Assembly: GCF_000397205.1 (NCBI RefSeq)
Contig: NC_021237.1
Location: 1,923,001-1,987,000, forward strand
DNA: 64,000 nt
Reading direction: 5' to 3'
Source of the DNA: Pseudomonas protegens CHA0
GTDB taxonomy: Bacteria; Pseudomonadota; Gammaproteobacteria; Pseudomonadales; Pseudomonadaceae
Shown: positions 16,925 to 27,923 of the stretch, piece after piece
Numbering within the stretch: position 1 is the stretch's first letter
How the letters are laid out: each line of letters begins with the position of its first letter
Made by a program: the position numbers and the translations under genes
The notes under the pieces: generated by a model
Databases searched by the model: none
What the model saw: only the letters and a program-made list of their open reading frames with translations
Told to the model about the DNA's origin: nothing

Positions 16925-18697
16925 ATGGCTAACATTCCAACCATTTCTTTCGACGCCATCATCATTGGCGGCGGCGGCGCCGGCATGCGTGCCGCACTGC
17001 AGCTGGCCCAGGGCGGCCACAAGACTGCGGTGATCACCAAGGTGTTCCCGACCCGTTCGCACACTGTGTCTGCCCAGGGCGGCATCACTTGCGCGATCGC
17101 CTCGGCGGACCCGAACGATGACTGGCGCTGGCACATGTACGATACCGTCAAGGGTTCCGACTACATCGGTGACCAGGACGCTATCGAATACATGTGTCAG
17201 GAAGGCCCGGCTGCGGTCTTCGAACTGGACCACATGGGGCTGCCGTTCTCCCGTACCGAAACCGGTCGTATCTACCAGCGTCCTTTCGGCGGTCAGTCCA
17301 AGGACTACGGCAAGGGCGGCCAGGCTGCTCGTACCTGCGCAGCGTCCGACCGTACCGGTCACGCACTGCTGCACACCCTTTATCAGGGCAACCTGAAAGC
17401 CGGCACCACCTTCCTCAACGAGTGGTACGCGGTCGATCTGGTGAAGAACCAGGACGGCGCCTTTGTCGGCGTGATCGCTATCTGCATCGAAACCGGCGAA
17501 ACCACCTACATCCGCTCCAAGGCCACCGTTCTGGCCACCGGCGGTGCAGGTCGTATCTACGCCTCCACCACCAACGCCCTGATCAATACCGGTGACGGCG
17601 TTGGTATGGCGCTGCGTGCTGGCGTTCCGGTGCAAGACATCGAAATGTGGCAGTTCCACCCGACCGGCATTGCGGGCGCCGGTGTACTGGTAACCGAAGG
17701 TTGCCGTGGTGAGGGTGGTTACCTGATCAACAAGCATGGCGAGCGTTTCATGGAGCGTTATGCTCCTAACGCCAAAGACCTGGCTGGCCGCGACGTTGTT
17801 GCGCGCTCCATGGTCAAGGAAATCATCGCCGGCAACGGCTGTGGCCCGAACGGCGACCACGTGATGCTCAAGCTCGACCACCTGGGCGAGGAAGTGCTGC
17901 ACAGCCGCCTGCCAGGTATCTGCGAGCTGTCCAAGACGTTTGCGCACGTTGACCCGGTGGTTGCTCCGGTTCCGGTCGTTCCAACCTGCCACTACATGAT
18001 GGGCGGCGTTGCTACCAACATTCATGGCCAGGCCATCACACAGAACGCCGCTGGCGAAGACACCATCATCCCTGGCCTGTTCGCAGTGGGTGAAGTGGCT
18101 TGCGTATCGGTACACGGCGCCAACCGTCTGGGCGGCAACTCGCTGCTGGACCTGGTGGTGTTCGGCCGTGCAGCCGGTCTGCACCTGGAAAAAGCGCTGA
18201 CCGACGGTATCGAATACCGCGACGCCAGCGACACCGACGTTGATGTTGCCCTGAACCGCCTGGCCAAGCTCAACGAGCGCACCACCGGTGAAGACGTTGC
18301 AACCCTGCGTCGCGAGCTGCAGAACTGCATGCAGAACTACTTCGGTGTATTCCGTACCGGCGAATACATGCAGAAGGGTATCGCCCAGCTGGCTGACCTG
18401 CGCGAGCGTATCGCCAACGTCAAGATCAACGACAAGTCTCAAGCTTTCAACACTGCGCGTATCGAAGCACTTGAGTTGCAGAACCTGCTGGAAGTGGCCG
18501 AAGCCACTGCCATCGCTGCCGAAGTGCGCAAAGAGTCCCGCGGCGCTCACGCCCGTGAAGACTTCGAAGACCGTGACGACGAAAACTGGCTGTGCCACAC
18601 CCTGTACTTCCCGGGTGAGAAGCGCGTTGCCAAGCGTGCGGTCAACTTCTCGCCGAAGACTGTTCCGACTTTCGAACCAAAAGTCCGGACTTACTAA
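16925..18697 (+). CDS. sdhA: succinate dehydrogenase flavoprotein subunit
   Basis: A 590-residue catalytic subunit oxidising succinate to fumarate. Visible motifs are the FAD Rossmann loop [15 protein letters not shown] (residues 12-26), the covalent flavinylation His in [11 protein letters not shown], the substrate-site stretch [20 protein letters not shown], the capping [21 protein letters not shown], and [18 protein letters not shown]. The C-terminus shows the conserved [16 protein letters not shown]. Codon use is skewed to highly expressed-type codons compared with flanking operons. Confidence 0.98.
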   Translation: MANIPTISFDAIIIGGGGAGMRAALQLAQGGHKTAVITKVFPTRSHTVSAQGGITCAIASADPNDDWRWHMYDTVKGSDYIGDQDAIEYMCQEGPAAVFELDHMGLPFSRTETGRIYQRPFGGQSKDYGKGGQAARTCAASDRTGHALLHTLYQGNLKAGTTFLNEWYAVDLVKNQDGAFVGVIAICIETGETTYIRSKATVLATGGAGRIYASTTNALINTGDGVGMALRAGVPVQDIEMWQFHPTGIAGAGVLVTEGCRGEGGYLINKHGERFMERYAPNAKDLAGRDVVARSMVKEIIAGNGCGPNGDHVMLKLDHLGEEVLHSRLPGICELSKTFAHVDPVVAPVPVVPTCHYMMGGVATNIHGQAITQNAAGEDTIIPGLFAVGEVACVSVHGANRLGGNSLLDLVVFGRAAGLHLEKALTDGIEYRDASDTDVDVALNRLAKLNERTTGEDVATLRRELQNCMQNYFGVFRTGEYMQKGIAQLADLRERIANVKINDKSQAFNTARIEALELQNLLEVAEATAIAAEVRKESRGAHAREDFEDRDDENWLCHTLYFPGEKRVAKRAVNFSPKTVPTFEPKVRTY

Positions 18698-18709
18698 AGG
18701 GTGATCGAT

Positions 18710-19414
18710 ATGTTGCAAGTTGAAGTTTATCGTTACAACCCTGACACCGACTCGGCTCCGAAAACCCAGGTTTTCCAGGTAGACACCGGTGGCAAGGACT
18801 TGATGGTGCTGGACGTGCTGGCCCTGATCAAAGAGCAGGACGAAGGTTTTTCCTACCGTCGTTCCTGCCGTGAAGGCGTTTGCGGTTCCGATGGCATGAA
18901 CATCAACGGCAAGAACGGTCTGGCGTGCATCACGCCGCTGTCTGCCGTGGTCAAGAAGAACAAGCTGGTTGTTCGCCCGCTGCCAGGTCTGCCGGTTATC
19001 CGTGACCTGGTCGTCGATATGAGCATCTTCTACAAGCAATACGAGAAGGTGAAGCCATTCCTGCAGAACGATACGCCGGCTCCGGCCATCGAACGTCTGC
19101 AGTCCCCGGAAGAGCGCGAGAAGCTCGACGGTCTGTACGAGTGCATCCTGTGCGCTTGCTGCTCGACCTCTTGCCCGTCCTTCTGGTGGAACCCGGACAA
19201 GTTCCTGGGTCCAGCTGCCCTGCTGCAAGCCTACCGCTTCCTGGCAGACAGCCGTGACACCAAGACGTCCGAGCGTCTGGCTTCCCTGGACGACCCGTTC
19301 AGCGTATTCCGCTGCCGGGGCATCATGAACTGCGTCAACGTTTGTCCGAAGGGCCTGAACCCGACTAAGGCCATCGGTCACATTCGTAACATGCTGCTGC
19401 AGAGTGGCGTGTGA
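18710..19414 (+). CDS. sdhB: succinate dehydrogenase iron-sulfur subunit
   Basis: A 234-residue electron-transfer subunit. All three cluster motifs are intact: [2Fe-2S] SCREGVCGSDGMNINGKNG with a following LAC; [4Fe-4S] CILCACCSTSCP; and [3Fe-4S] CRGIMNCVNVCPKGLNP. I chose the ATG at 18710 (MLQVEVYRYNPD), preceded by AAAGGGTG, rather than a GTG nine bases upstream. The gap to sdhA is 12 bp; 263 bp separate it from sucA. Confidence 0.97.
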   Translation: MLQVEVYRYNPDTDSAPKTQVFQVDTGGKDLMVLDVLALIKEQDEGFSYRRSCREGVCGSDGMNINGKNGLACITPLSAVVKKNKLVVRPLPGLPVIRDLVVDMSIFYKQYEKVKPFLQNDTPAPAIERLQSPEEREKLDGLYECILCACCSTSCPSFWWNPDKFLGPAALLQAYRFLADSRDTKTSERLASLDDPFSVFRCRGIMNCVNVCPKGLNPTKAIGHIRNMLLQSGV

Positions 19415-19453
19415 TTCAGCTGTTGTACCCGTAGGACCGCTGTACCCGTAAAA

Positions 19454-19485
19454 GCCACGGCGCGGGCTTCAACCCGCGTCATGGC
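19454..19485 (+). other. stem-loop in the sdhB-sucA spacer
   Basis: GCCACGGCGCGGG and CCCGCGTCATGGC pair over 13 positions with two non-Watson-Crick pairs around a 6-nt loop. No T-run follows, so it is more likely a processing or stabilising hairpin, or partial attenuator, than a full terminator. Two TGTACCCGTA direct repeats (about 19424 and 19441) precede it. Confidence 0.45.
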
Positions 19486-19677
19486 TCTAACCTGAGCAGC
19501 AGCTCACAAAGTGGCTGCTCTATATTTTGAAGAAATGAGACAAGCAGGGGCATCCGGGCTGGTACCCGGACTATCAGCGTGATCCTAAGTGGCTTGTTTT
19601 GGTCGCTGCATTCGGACTTCTGCAAGCTTGCTCGGTGTCGTCGCCGGTGGTGTTCCCCTAACCGAGGGTGACCAAGC

Positions 19678-22509
19678 ATGCAAGAAAGCGTGATGCAGCG
19701 CATGTGGAACAGCGCCTACCTATCCGGTAGTAACGCTGCCTATGTGGAAGAGCTCTACGAGCTCTACCTGCACGACCCTAACGCTGTGCCAGAAGAGTGG
19801 CGCACTTACTTTCAGAAGTTGCCTACCGACGGCAGCACTGCCATCGATGTTTCGCACTCGACAATCCGCGATCATTTCGTCTTGCTGGCAAAGAACCAGC
19901 GCCGCGCCCAACCGGTATCCGCCGGTAGCGTGAGCAGTGAGCACGAGAAGAAGCAAGTTGAAGTGCTGCGATTGATCCAGGCCTATCGGATGCGTGGCCA
20001 CCAGGCAGCCCAGCTGGACCCGCTGGGGCTGTGGCAGCGTCCTGCACCTGCAGACCTGTCGATCAATCATTACGGCTTGACCAATGCCGATCTTGATACG
20101 ACCTTCCGTGCCGGCGACCTGTTCATCGGCAAAGAGGAAGCGAGCCTACGCGAAATTCACGAAGCGTTGCAGCAGACATATTGCCGCACCATTGGCGCTG
20201 AATTCACGCACATCACCGATTCCGAGCAGCGTCAGTGGTTCCAGCAGCGTCTGGAAAGCGTACGCGGCCGTCCGACCTATTCCGCCGACATCAAGAGCCA
20301 CCTGCTCGAGCGCGTCACTGCGGCTGAAGGCCTGGAAAAATACCTGGGTACCAAATACCCGGGCACCAAGCGTTTCGGTCTGGAAGGCGGCGAGAGCCTG
20401 ATTCCGATGCTCGACGAGCTGATCCAGCGTTCCGGTTCCTACGGCACCAAGGAAGTGGTTATCGGCATGGCCCACCGTGGCCGTCTGAACGTGCTGGTCA
20501 ACACCTTCGGCAAGAACCCGCGCGAGCTGTTCGACGAGTTCGAAGGCAAGAAGAAGGTCGAGCTGGGTTCCGGTGACGTTAAATACCACCAGGGCTTCTC
20601 GTCCAACGTCATGACCACCGGTGGCGAAGTTCACCTGGCGATGGCGTTCAACCCGTCCCACCTGGAAATCGTTTCTCCAGTGGTCGAAGGTTCGGTGCGC
20701 GCTCGTCAGGACCGTCGCAACGACCAGACCGGCGACAAGGTTCTGCCGATCTCGATCCACGGTGACGCGGCGTTCGCCGGCCAGGGCGTGGTGATGGAAA
20801 CCTTCCAGATGTCCCAGACCCGCGGTTTCCGTACCGGCGGCACTGTGCACATCGTGATCAACAACCAGGTCGGTTTCACCATCAGCAACCCGCTGGACTC
20901 GCGCTCCACCGAGTACGCCACCGACGTTGCGAAGATGATCCAGGCACCGATCCTCCATGTGAATGGTGATGATCCGGAAGCCGTGTTGTTCGTGACCCAG
21001 CTGGCCATCGACTACCGCATGCAGTACAAGCGCGACGTGGTGATCGACCTGGTCTGCTACCGTCGTCGCGGCCACAACGAGGCCGACGAGCCAAGCGGCA
21101 CCCAGCCACTGATGTATCAGCAGATCGCCAAGCAGCGCACCACCCGTGAACTGTATGCCGATCGCCTGACCCAGGGCGGTGTGCTCGACGCAGAGCGTGT
21201 TCAGGCGAAAGTCGACGAATACCGCAACGCGCTGGACAACGGTCTGCACGTGGTCAAGAGCCTGGTCAAGGAGCCGAACAAAGAGCTGTTCGTGGACTGG
21301 CGTCCGTACCTGGGCCATACCTGGACCGCGCGTCACGACACCACCTTCGACCTCAAGACTCTTCAGGAACTGTCCGCCAAGCTGCTGGAGCTGCCGGAAG
21401 GCTTCGTGGTTCAGCGTCAGGTCGCGAAGATCTACGAAGACCGTCAGAAGATGCAAGCCGGCGGCCTGCCGATCAACTGGGGTTACGCTGAAACCATGGC
21501 GTACGCGACCCTGGCGTTCGAAGGTCACCCGATTCGCATGACCGGCCAGGACATCGGCCGCGGCACCTTCTCGCACCGCCATGCGGTGTTGCACAACCAG
21601 AAGGACGCCGGCACCTACATCCCGTTGCAGCACCTGTACGAAGGCCAGCCACGTTTCGACCTGTACGATTCGTTCCTGTCCGAAGAAGCCGTACTGGCGT
21701 TCGAATACGGCTACTCCACCACCACGCCTAACGCGCTGGTGATCTGGGAAGCCCAGTTCGGCGACTTCGCCAACGGTGCACAAGTAGTGATCGACCAGTT
21801 CATCACCAGCGGCGAGCACAAGTGGGGCCGTCTCTGCGGTCTGACCATGCTGCTGCCACACGGTTATGAAGGTCAGGGTCCCGAGCACTCCTCGGCTCGT
21901 CTGGAGCGTTACCTGCAGCTGTGCGCCGAGCACAACATCCAGGTATGCGTACCGACCACGCCGGCTCAGATCTACCACTTGCTGCGTCGCCAGGTGATTC
22001 GTCCGCTGCGCAAGCCGCTGGTCGTGCTGACACCGAAATCCCTGCTGCGTCATAAACTGGCCATCTCGACCCTGGAAGATCTGGCGGAAGGTTCGTTCCA
22101 GACCGTTATCCCGGAAATCGATGCCCAGGATCCAAAAGACGTGGGTCGCATCATTCTGTGTAGCGGCAAGGTCTACTACGACCTGTTGGAAAAACGCCGT
22201 GCCGAAGGTCGTGACGACATCGCCATCGTGCGTATCGAGCAGCTGTACCCATTCCCTGAGGACGACTTGATCGAAGTCCTGGCTCCGTACAAAAACGTCA
22301 AACACATCGTTTGGTGTCAGGAAGAGCCGATGAACCAGGGTGCCTGGTACTGCAGCCAGCATCACATGCGTCGCATCATCAGCGGTCACAACAAGTCGCT
22401 CGTACTCGAGTACGCGGGCCGTGACGCTTCTGCTGCTCCAGCTTGTGGTTATGCATCGATGCACGCTGAGCAGCAGGAAAAACTGCTGCAAGATGCCTTT
22501 ACTGTTTAA
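19678..22509 (+). CDS. sucA: 2-oxoglutarate dehydrogenase E1 component
   Basis: A 943-residue thiamine-dependent E1 that decarboxylates 2-oxoglutarate and passes the succinyl group to SucB. The N-terminal MWNSAYLSGSNAAYVEELYELYLHDP is the conserved E2-binding helix. Other landmarks are GMAHRGRLNVLVNTFGK, the ThDP fold with ISIHGDAAFAGQGVVMETFQMS, VCYRRRGHNEADEPS, and RGTFSHRHAVLHNQ. The ATG at 19678 follows GAGGGTGA. It is the first gene of the suc segment and uses strongly biased codons. Confidence 0.97.
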   Translation: MQESVMQRMWNSAYLSGSNAAYVEELYELYLHDPNAVPEEWRTYFQKLPTDGSTAIDVSHSTIRDHFVLLAKNQRRAQPVSAGSVSSEHEKKQVEVLRLIQAYRMRGHQAAQLDPLGLWQRPAPADLSINHYGLTNADLDTTFRAGDLFIGKEEASLREIHEALQQTYCRTIGAEFTHITDSEQRQWFQQRLESVRGRPTYSADIKSHLLERVTAAEGLEKYLGTKYPGTKRFGLEGGESLIPMLDELIQRSGSYGTKEVVIGMAHRGRLNVLVNTFGKNPRELFDEFEGKKKVELGSGDVKYHQGFSSNVMTTGGEVHLAMAFNPSHLEIVSPVVEGSVRARQDRRNDQTGDKVLPISIHGDAAFAGQGVVMETFQMSQTRGFRTGGTVHIVINNQVGFTISNPLDSRSTEYATDVAKMIQAPILHVNGDDPEAVLFVTQLAIDYRMQYKRDVVIDLVCYRRRGHNEADEPSGTQPLMYQQIAKQRTTRELYADRLTQGGVLDAERVQAKVDEYRNALDNGLHVVKSLVKEPNKELFVDWRPYLGHTWTARHDTTFDLKTLQELSAKLLELPEGFVVQRQVAKIYEDRQKMQAGGLPINWGYAETMAYATLAFEGHPIRMTGQDIGRGTFSHRHAVLHNQKDAGTYIPLQHLYEGQPRFDLYDSFLSEEAVLAFEYGYSTTTPNALVIWEAQFGDFANGAQVVIDQFITSGEHKWGRLCGLTMLLPHGYEGQGPEHSSARLERYLQLCAEHNIQVCVPTTPAQIYHLLRRQVIRPLRKPLVVLTPKSLLRHKLAISTLEDLAEGSFQTVIPEIDAQDPKDVGRIILCSGKVYYDLLEKRRAEGRDDIAIVRIEQLYPFPEDDLIEVLAPYKNVKHIVWCQEEPMNQGAWYCSQHHMRRIISGHNKSLVLEYAGRDASAAPACGYASMHAEQQEKLLQDAFTV

Positions 22510-22551
22510 CGCCTTCGCGCACCTGAAACCGAATTTAAGGAACCACAGATA

Positions 22552-23781
22552 ATGGCTATCGAGATCAAAGCCCCCACTTTCCCGGAATCGGTTGCCGATG
22601 GCACCGTTGCCACCTGGCACAAGCAACCGGGCGACGCCGTCAAGCGTGACGAGCTGATCGTTGACATCGAGACCGACAAGGTCGTGCTGGAAGTTCTGGC
22701 CACCGCTGACGGCGTGCTGGGCGCTATCGTCAAGAACGAAGGCGACACCGTTCTGTCCGACGAAGTCCTGGGCTCCATCGTTGAAGGCGGCGCTGCTGCC
22801 GCTGCCGCTGCTCCTGCTGCCGCCGCCGCTCCGGCCGCCGCCGCTGCTGCCCCGGCTGCTGCCGATGGCGAAGACGATCCAATCGCTGCTCCTGCCGCGC
22901 GCAAGCTGGCTGAAGAAAACGGTATCAACATCGCTTCCGTTGCCGGTACCGGCAAAGGCGGCCGTGTGACCAAGGAAGACGTGGTCGCTGCTGTTGCCGC
23001 GAAGAAAGCCGCTCCGGCTGCCGCGCCTGCCAAGGCTCCGGCTCCTGCCGCTGCTGCTCCGGTCTTCGCTGCCGGTGATCGCGTCGAGAAGCGCGTGCCT
23101 ATGACCCGCCTGCGTGCCAAGGTTGCCGAGCGTCTGGTTGAAGCCCAGTCGAACATGGCGATGCTGACCACCTTCAACGAAGTCGACATGACTGAAGTCA
23201 TGGCCCTGCGTTCGAAGTACAAGGATCTGTTCGAGAAGTCCCACAATGGCGTACGCCTGGGCTTCATGTCGTTCTTCGTCAAGGCCGCCACCGAAGCCCT
23301 GAAGCGCTTCCCGGCTGTCAACGCCTCGATCGACGGTTCCGACATCGTCTACCACGGCTATGCCGACATCGGTGTTGCGGTCTCCAGCGACCGTGGCCTG
23401 GTGGTTCCGGTTCTGCGTAACGCCGAACTGATGAGCCTGGCCGAAATCGAAGGCGGCATCGCCACCTTCGGCAAGAAGGCCCGTGACGGCAAGCTGTCGA
23501 TGGAAGAGATGACCGGTGGTACTTTCACCATCACCAACGGTGGTACTTTCGGTTCGATGATGTCGACCCCGATCGTCAACCCGCCACAAGCCGCGATCCT
23601 GGGCATGCACAACATTCTGCAGCGTCCTATGGCGATCAACGGTCAAGTGGTCATCCGTCCGATGATGTACCTGGCGCTGTCCTACGATCACCGCCTGATC
23701 GACGGTAAAGAAGCCGTGACGTTCCTGGTGACCATCAAGAACCTGCTGGAAGACCCGGCTCGTCTGCTCCTGGACATCTAA
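22552..23781 (+). CDS. sucB: dihydrolipoyllysine succinyltransferase (E2)
   Basis: A 409-residue E2 core of 2-oxoglutarate dehydrogenase. Domains in order: a lipoyl domain (residues 1-77) with the lipoylated Lys in [11 protein letters not shown]; an extremely Ala/Pro-rich hinge (about 82-105) built mostly of Ala; a peripheral E3-binding domain (about 110-147; [20 protein letters not shown]); a second Ala/Pro hinge; and the catalytic domain with the active-site His in [14 protein letters not shown]. The hinge DNA is a low-complexity GCT/GCC repeat (about 22790-22865). Confidence 0.96.
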   Translation: MAIEIKAPTFPESVADGTVATWHKQPGDAVKRDELIVDIETDKVVLEVLATADGVLGAIVKNEGDTVLSDEVLGSIVEGGAAAAAAAPAAAAAPAAAAAAPAAADGEDDPIAAPAARKLAEENGINIASVAGTGKGGRVTKEDVVAAVAAKKAAPAAAPAKAPAPAAAAPVFAAGDRVEKRVPMTRLRAKVAERLVEAQSNMAMLTTFNEVDMTEVMALRSKYKDLFEKSHNGVRLGFMSFFVKAATEALKRFPAVNASIDGSDIVYHGYADIGVAVSSDRGLVVPVLRNAELMSLAEIEGGIATFGKKARDGKLSMEEMTGGTFTITNGGTFGSMMSTPIVNPPQAAILGMHNILQRPMAINGQVVIRPMMYLALSYDHRLIDGKEAVTFLVTIKNLLEDPARLLLDI

Positions 23782-23786
23782 AAAGC

Positions 23787-23862
23787 AGCTGCATGCTGCA
23801 GCGGGAAGCTTCGCGCCCCAGGGCAAGAGGCTTCAAGCTTGCGGCTGCAGCTTCTAGCTTGC
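23787..23862. repeat. GCTTC/GCAGC-rich dispersed repeat before lpdG
   Basis: The 99-bp sucB-lpdG spacer is filled with overlapping inverted and direct units: GCTGCATGCTGCAGC is a near-complete palindrome, followed by variants of AAGCTTC, CTTCAAGCTTG and GCAGCTTCTAGCTTG. This resembles the AAGCTGCAAGCT-type repeats dispersed in fluorescent Pseudomonas genomes. It probably forms mRNA structure between E2 and E3 and may set their relative expression. Confidence 0.6.
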
Positions 23863-23868
23863 CGTTAA

Positions 23869-25317
<1,449 letters not shown>

Positions 25318-25408
25318 GCAATAATAAGAAACCACGGCGGTTGGCCCGTCGTGAGCCTTGTGCGCAAGACTCACCGCGGAATATCCGCTGGACTCGACCT
25401 CTCGAGGT

Positions 25409-25458
25409 AGCGCCACACACTGGACCGGGGCCCAGGCTCCGGGTTCAGGTGTGGCGCT
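25409..25458 (+). promoter_or_regulatory. long hairpin in the sucC leader
   Basis: AGCGCCACAC (25409-25418) and GTGTGGCGCT (25449-25458) form a perfect 10-bp stem enclosing 30 nt, which itself contains CCGG arms. It is preceded immediately by a second palindrome, ACCTC-TC-GAGGT. It lies 90 bp upstream of sucC with no T-run. It could be an mRNA leader element, a processing site separating lpdG from sucC, or a protein site. Confidence 0.45.
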
Positions 25459-25547
25459 GGTTTTGAGAGTAGCGGTCACAGGTGGTGCGGCACTCAATCT
25501 TGAGCGCAGCGCCGAATGCGCAGTACCTAACGAAGACGGTAAAAAGC

Positions 25548-26714
25548 ATGAATCTTCACGAGTATCAGGGTAAGCAGCTGTTCGCTGAATACGGCCTGCC
25601 AGTATCCAAAGGCTACGCGGTAGACACCCCGGAAGAAGCAGCAGAAGCTTGCGACAAAATCGGCGGCTCCGAGTGGGTTGTCAAAGCCCAGGTTCACGCC
25701 GGTGGTCGCGGTAAAGCGGGCGGCGTTAAGCTGGTTCGCAGCAAAGAAGACGCTAAGGCATTCGCTCAGCAGTGGTTGGGCAAGCGTCTGGTGACCTATC
25801 AGACTGACGCCAATGGCCAGCCTGTCACCAAGATCCTGGTTGAATCGTGCACTGATATCGCTAAAGAGCTGTACCTGGGCGCTGTCGTTGACCGTTCGAG
25901 CCGTCGCATCGTGTTCATGGCTTCCACCGAAGGTGGCGTGGACATCGAGAAAATCGCTCACGACACTCCAGAAAAAATTCTCAAGGCCACTATCGATCCA
26001 CTGGTTGGCGCTCAGCCATTCCAGGGTCGCGAGCTGGCTTTCCAACTGGGTCTGGAAGGCAAGCAAGTTGCCCAGTTCGCCAAGATCTTCGTAGGTCTGG
26101 CCAAACTGTTCCAGGATCACGATCTGGCCCTGCTGGAAGTGAACCCGCTGGTGATCAAGGCCGACGGCGATCTGCACTGCCTGGACGCGAAGATCAACAT
26201 CGACGCCAACGCCATGTACCGTCAGCCTAAGCTGAAAACCTTCCACGATCCGTCCCAGGACGATCCGCGCGAAGCCCACGCTGCCAAGTTCGAACTGAAC
26301 TACGTAGCTCTGGAAGGCAACATCGGCTGCATGGTCAACGGTGCCGGCCTGGCCATGGGTACCATGGACATCGTCAACCTGCACGGCGGCAAGCCAGCCA
26401 ACTTCCTCGACGTAGGTGGTGGTGCTACCAAAGAGCGCGTGACCGAAGCCTTCAAGATCATCCTGTCCGACACCAACGTCGCTGCAGTACTGGTCAACAT
26501 CTTCGGCGGCATCGTTCGCTGCGACATGATTGCCGAAGGCATCATCGGCGCCGTGAAAGAAGTCGGCGTGAAAATCCCGGTTGTTGTTCGCCTTGAAGGC
26601 AACAACGCTGAACTGGGCGCTAAAGTACTGGCAGAAAGCGGCTTGAACATCATCGCTGCTACCAGCCTGACCGACGCTGCTCAACAAGTTGTCAAAGCTG
26701 CGGAGGGCAAATAA
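25548..26714 (+). CDS. sucC: succinyl-CoA synthetase beta subunit (ADP-forming)
   Basis: A 388-residue ATP-grasp subunit. With SucD it converts succinyl-CoA to succinate with substrate-level phosphorylation. Landmarks are [20 protein letters not shown], the nucleotide-binding [19 protein letters not shown], the metal-binding [11 protein letters not shown], and [14 protein letters not shown] with [10 protein letters not shown] near the C-terminus. The ATG at 25548 has only a weak purine-rich ribosome binding site (AAAAAG), odd for such an expressed gene. The stop overlaps the sucD start (TAATG). Confidence 0.97.
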   Translation: MNLHEYQGKQLFAEYGLPVSKGYAVDTPEEAAEACDKIGGSEWVVKAQVHAGGRGKAGGVKLVRSKEDAKAFAQQWLGKRLVTYQTDANGQPVTKILVESCTDIAKELYLGAVVDRSSRRIVFMASTEGGVDIEKIAHDTPEKILKATIDPLVGAQPFQGRELAFQLGLEGKQVAQFAKIFVGLAKLFQDHDLALLEVNPLVIKADGDLHCLDAKINIDANAMYRQPKLKTFHDPSQDDPREAHAAKFELNYVALEGNIGCMVNGAGLAMGTMDIVNLHGGKPANFLDVGGGATKERVTEAFKIILSDTNVAAVLVNIFGGIVRCDMIAEGIIGAVKEVGVKIPVVVRLEGNNAELGAKVLAESGLNIIAATSLTDAAQQVVKAAEGK

Positions 26715-27595
26715 TGAGCGTCCTGATCAATAAAGACACCAAAGTTATCTGCCAGGGTATTACCGGTTCGCAAGGTAGTTTCCACACCCAGCAAGCCATC
26801 GAGTACGGCACCAAGATGGTTGGCGGCGTAACTCCTGGCAAAGGCGGCACCGAGCACCTGGGCCTGCCAGTGTTCAACACCGTGAAAGACGCTGTAGCTG
26901 CCACTGGCGCCACCGCCAGCGTGATCTACGTTCCAGCTCCTTTCTGCAAGGACTCGATCCTGGAAGCTGCTTTCGGCGGCATCAAGCTGATCGTCTGCAT
27001 CACCGAAGGCATTCCTACCCTGGACATGCTGGACGCTAAAGTTAAGTGCGACGAGCTGGGTGTGACCCTGATCGGCCCTAACTGCCCAGGCGTGATCACC
27101 CCAGGCGAATGCAAGATCGGCATCATGCCAGGTCACATTCACTTGCCAGGCAAGGTCGGTATCGTTTCCCGTTCCGGCACCCTGACTTACGAAGCTGTGA
27201 AGCAGACCACTGACGCCGGTTTCGGTCAGTCCACCTGCGTCGGCATCGGTGGTGACCCGATCCCGGGTTCGAACTTCATCGACATCCTGAAGCTGTTCCA
27301 GGAAGACCCGAAGACCGAAGCGATCGTGATGATCGGCGAGATCGGCGGTTCGGCTGAAGAAGAAGCTGCTGCCTACATCAAGGCTCACGTGACCAAGCCG
27401 GTTGTTTCCTACATCGCTGGTGTGACTGCTCCTCCGGGCAAGCGCATGGGCCATGCTGGCGCAATCATCTCTGGCGGCAAAGGCACTGCAGACGAGAAAT
27501 TCGCTGCTCTGCAAGACGCCGGTGTAAAAACCGTGCGTTCGCTGGCAGACATCGGCAAGGCCCTGGCCGAGCTGACCGGTTGGGCTGTCAAGTAA
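26714..27595 (+). CDS. sucD: succinyl-CoA synthetase alpha subunit
   Basis: A 293-residue CoA-binding subunit carrying the phosphorylated His in [16 protein letters not shown]. The N-terminal [24 protein letters not shown] binds CoA. It overlaps sucC by one base (TAATG), giving coupled 1:1 translation. The cluster ends right after it at a strong TTCG-loop terminator. Confidence 0.97.
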   Translation: MSVLINKDTKVICQGITGSQGSFHTQQAIEYGTKMVGGVTPGKGGTEHLGLPVFNTVKDAVAATGATASVIYVPAPFCKDSILEAAFGGIKLIVCITEGIPTLDMLDAKVKCDELGVTLIGPNCPGVITPGECKIGIMPGHIHLPGKVGIVSRSGTLTYEAVKQTTDAGFGQSTCVGIGGDPIPGSNFIDILKLFQEDPKTEAIVMIGEIGGSAEEEAAAYIKAHVTKPVVSYIAGVTAPPGKRMGHAGAIISGGKGTADEKFAALQDAGVKTVRSLADIGKALAELTGWAVK

Positions 27596-27623
27596 GCCTC
27601 GCGCTTAGCTGACGCAAAACCAG

Positions 27624-27658
27624 CAAAGGCCACCTTCGGGTGGCCTTTGTGCTTTCTG
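27624..27658 (+). terminator. intrinsic terminator of sucCD
   Basis: A perfect 10-bp stem AAAGGCCACC/GGTGGCCTTT (27625-27634/27639-27648) closed by a UUCG tetraloop and followed by TGTGCTTTC. It lies 29 bp after the sucD stop. Confidence 0.9.
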
Positions 27659-27710
27659 CCGTAGGAGACCTGCATCCTGCACAGAGCCTGGGGGAAATAT
27701 AATTTCAAAA

Positions 27711-27732
27711 ATGCGACATCATTCTGTCGCAT
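27711..27732. promoter_or_regulatory. inverted repeat upstream of brnQ
   Basis: ATGCGACA-N6-TGTCGCAT, a perfect 8-bp inverted repeat with 6-bp spacer, immediately downstream of a TATAAT hexamer (27698-27703). If that hexamer is a real -10, a protein bound here would sit over the transcription start and repress. The regulator is unknown to me. Confidence 0.45.
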
Positions 27733-27835
27733 ATCGGATAGTTCGCCCTGGAACAGTGCGCTTGTCTTACCGATTCTGTAATCTAGCCGCCTCTTTTTGC
27801 GTCTGCTGCCCACAAGGTCGCTGCGCGCTAAACGG

Positions 27836-27883
27836 GTCAGTCTTATACGGACTGGCAGCATTTCCCTCACCCATAAGGGAAAT
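27836..27883 (+). promoter_or_regulatory. tandem hairpins in the brnQ 5' leader
   Basis: Two adjacent stem-loops: GTCAGTC/GACTGGC (27836-27842/27850-27856, one G-T pair, 7-nt loop) and ATTTCCCT/AGGGAAAT (27860-27867/27876-27883, 8-nt loop). They end 40 bp before the brnQ ATG. A cis-acting RNA role is possible but unproven. Confidence 0.4.
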
Positions 27884-27923
27884 CCCTCTCTAAATTCCGA
27901 TTCAGTAGTGTGGTATTTCCTTA

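Larger units (their letters stand above)
27596..27923. other. 328-bp sucD-brnQ intergenic region with structured brnQ leader
   Basis: Holds, in order: the sucD terminator (27624-27658); a consensus -10 hexamer TATAAT at 27698-27703 without an obvious -35; an inverted repeat ATGCGACA/TGTCGCAT (27711-27732); and two hairpins close to brnQ, GTCAGTC/GACTGGC (27836-27856) and ATTTCCCT/AGGGAAAT (27860-27883). No convincing leader peptide rich in Leu, Ile or Val was seen. Confidence 0.6.

Noticed and set aside
22790..22865. GCT/GCC repeat tract as a microsatellite or CRISPR-like array
   Set aside because: It encodes the Ala/Pro-rich flexible hinge of SucB, normal for E2 proteins.
20146..23826. A very long open frame antisense to sucA-sucB (over 1200 codons), and a similar one of about 990 codons antisense to sdhCDAB
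   Set aside because: Composition is His/Gln/Val/Arg-rich low-identity sequence, typical of the complement of strongly codon-biased genes. There is no ribosome binding site or recognisable domain, and the sense strand encodes intact enzymes.
27711..27893. Short open frame in the brnQ leader as a leader peptide
   Set aside because: Sixty codons, but no run of Leu, Ile or Val codons and no ribosome binding site; it overlaps the inverted repeat.
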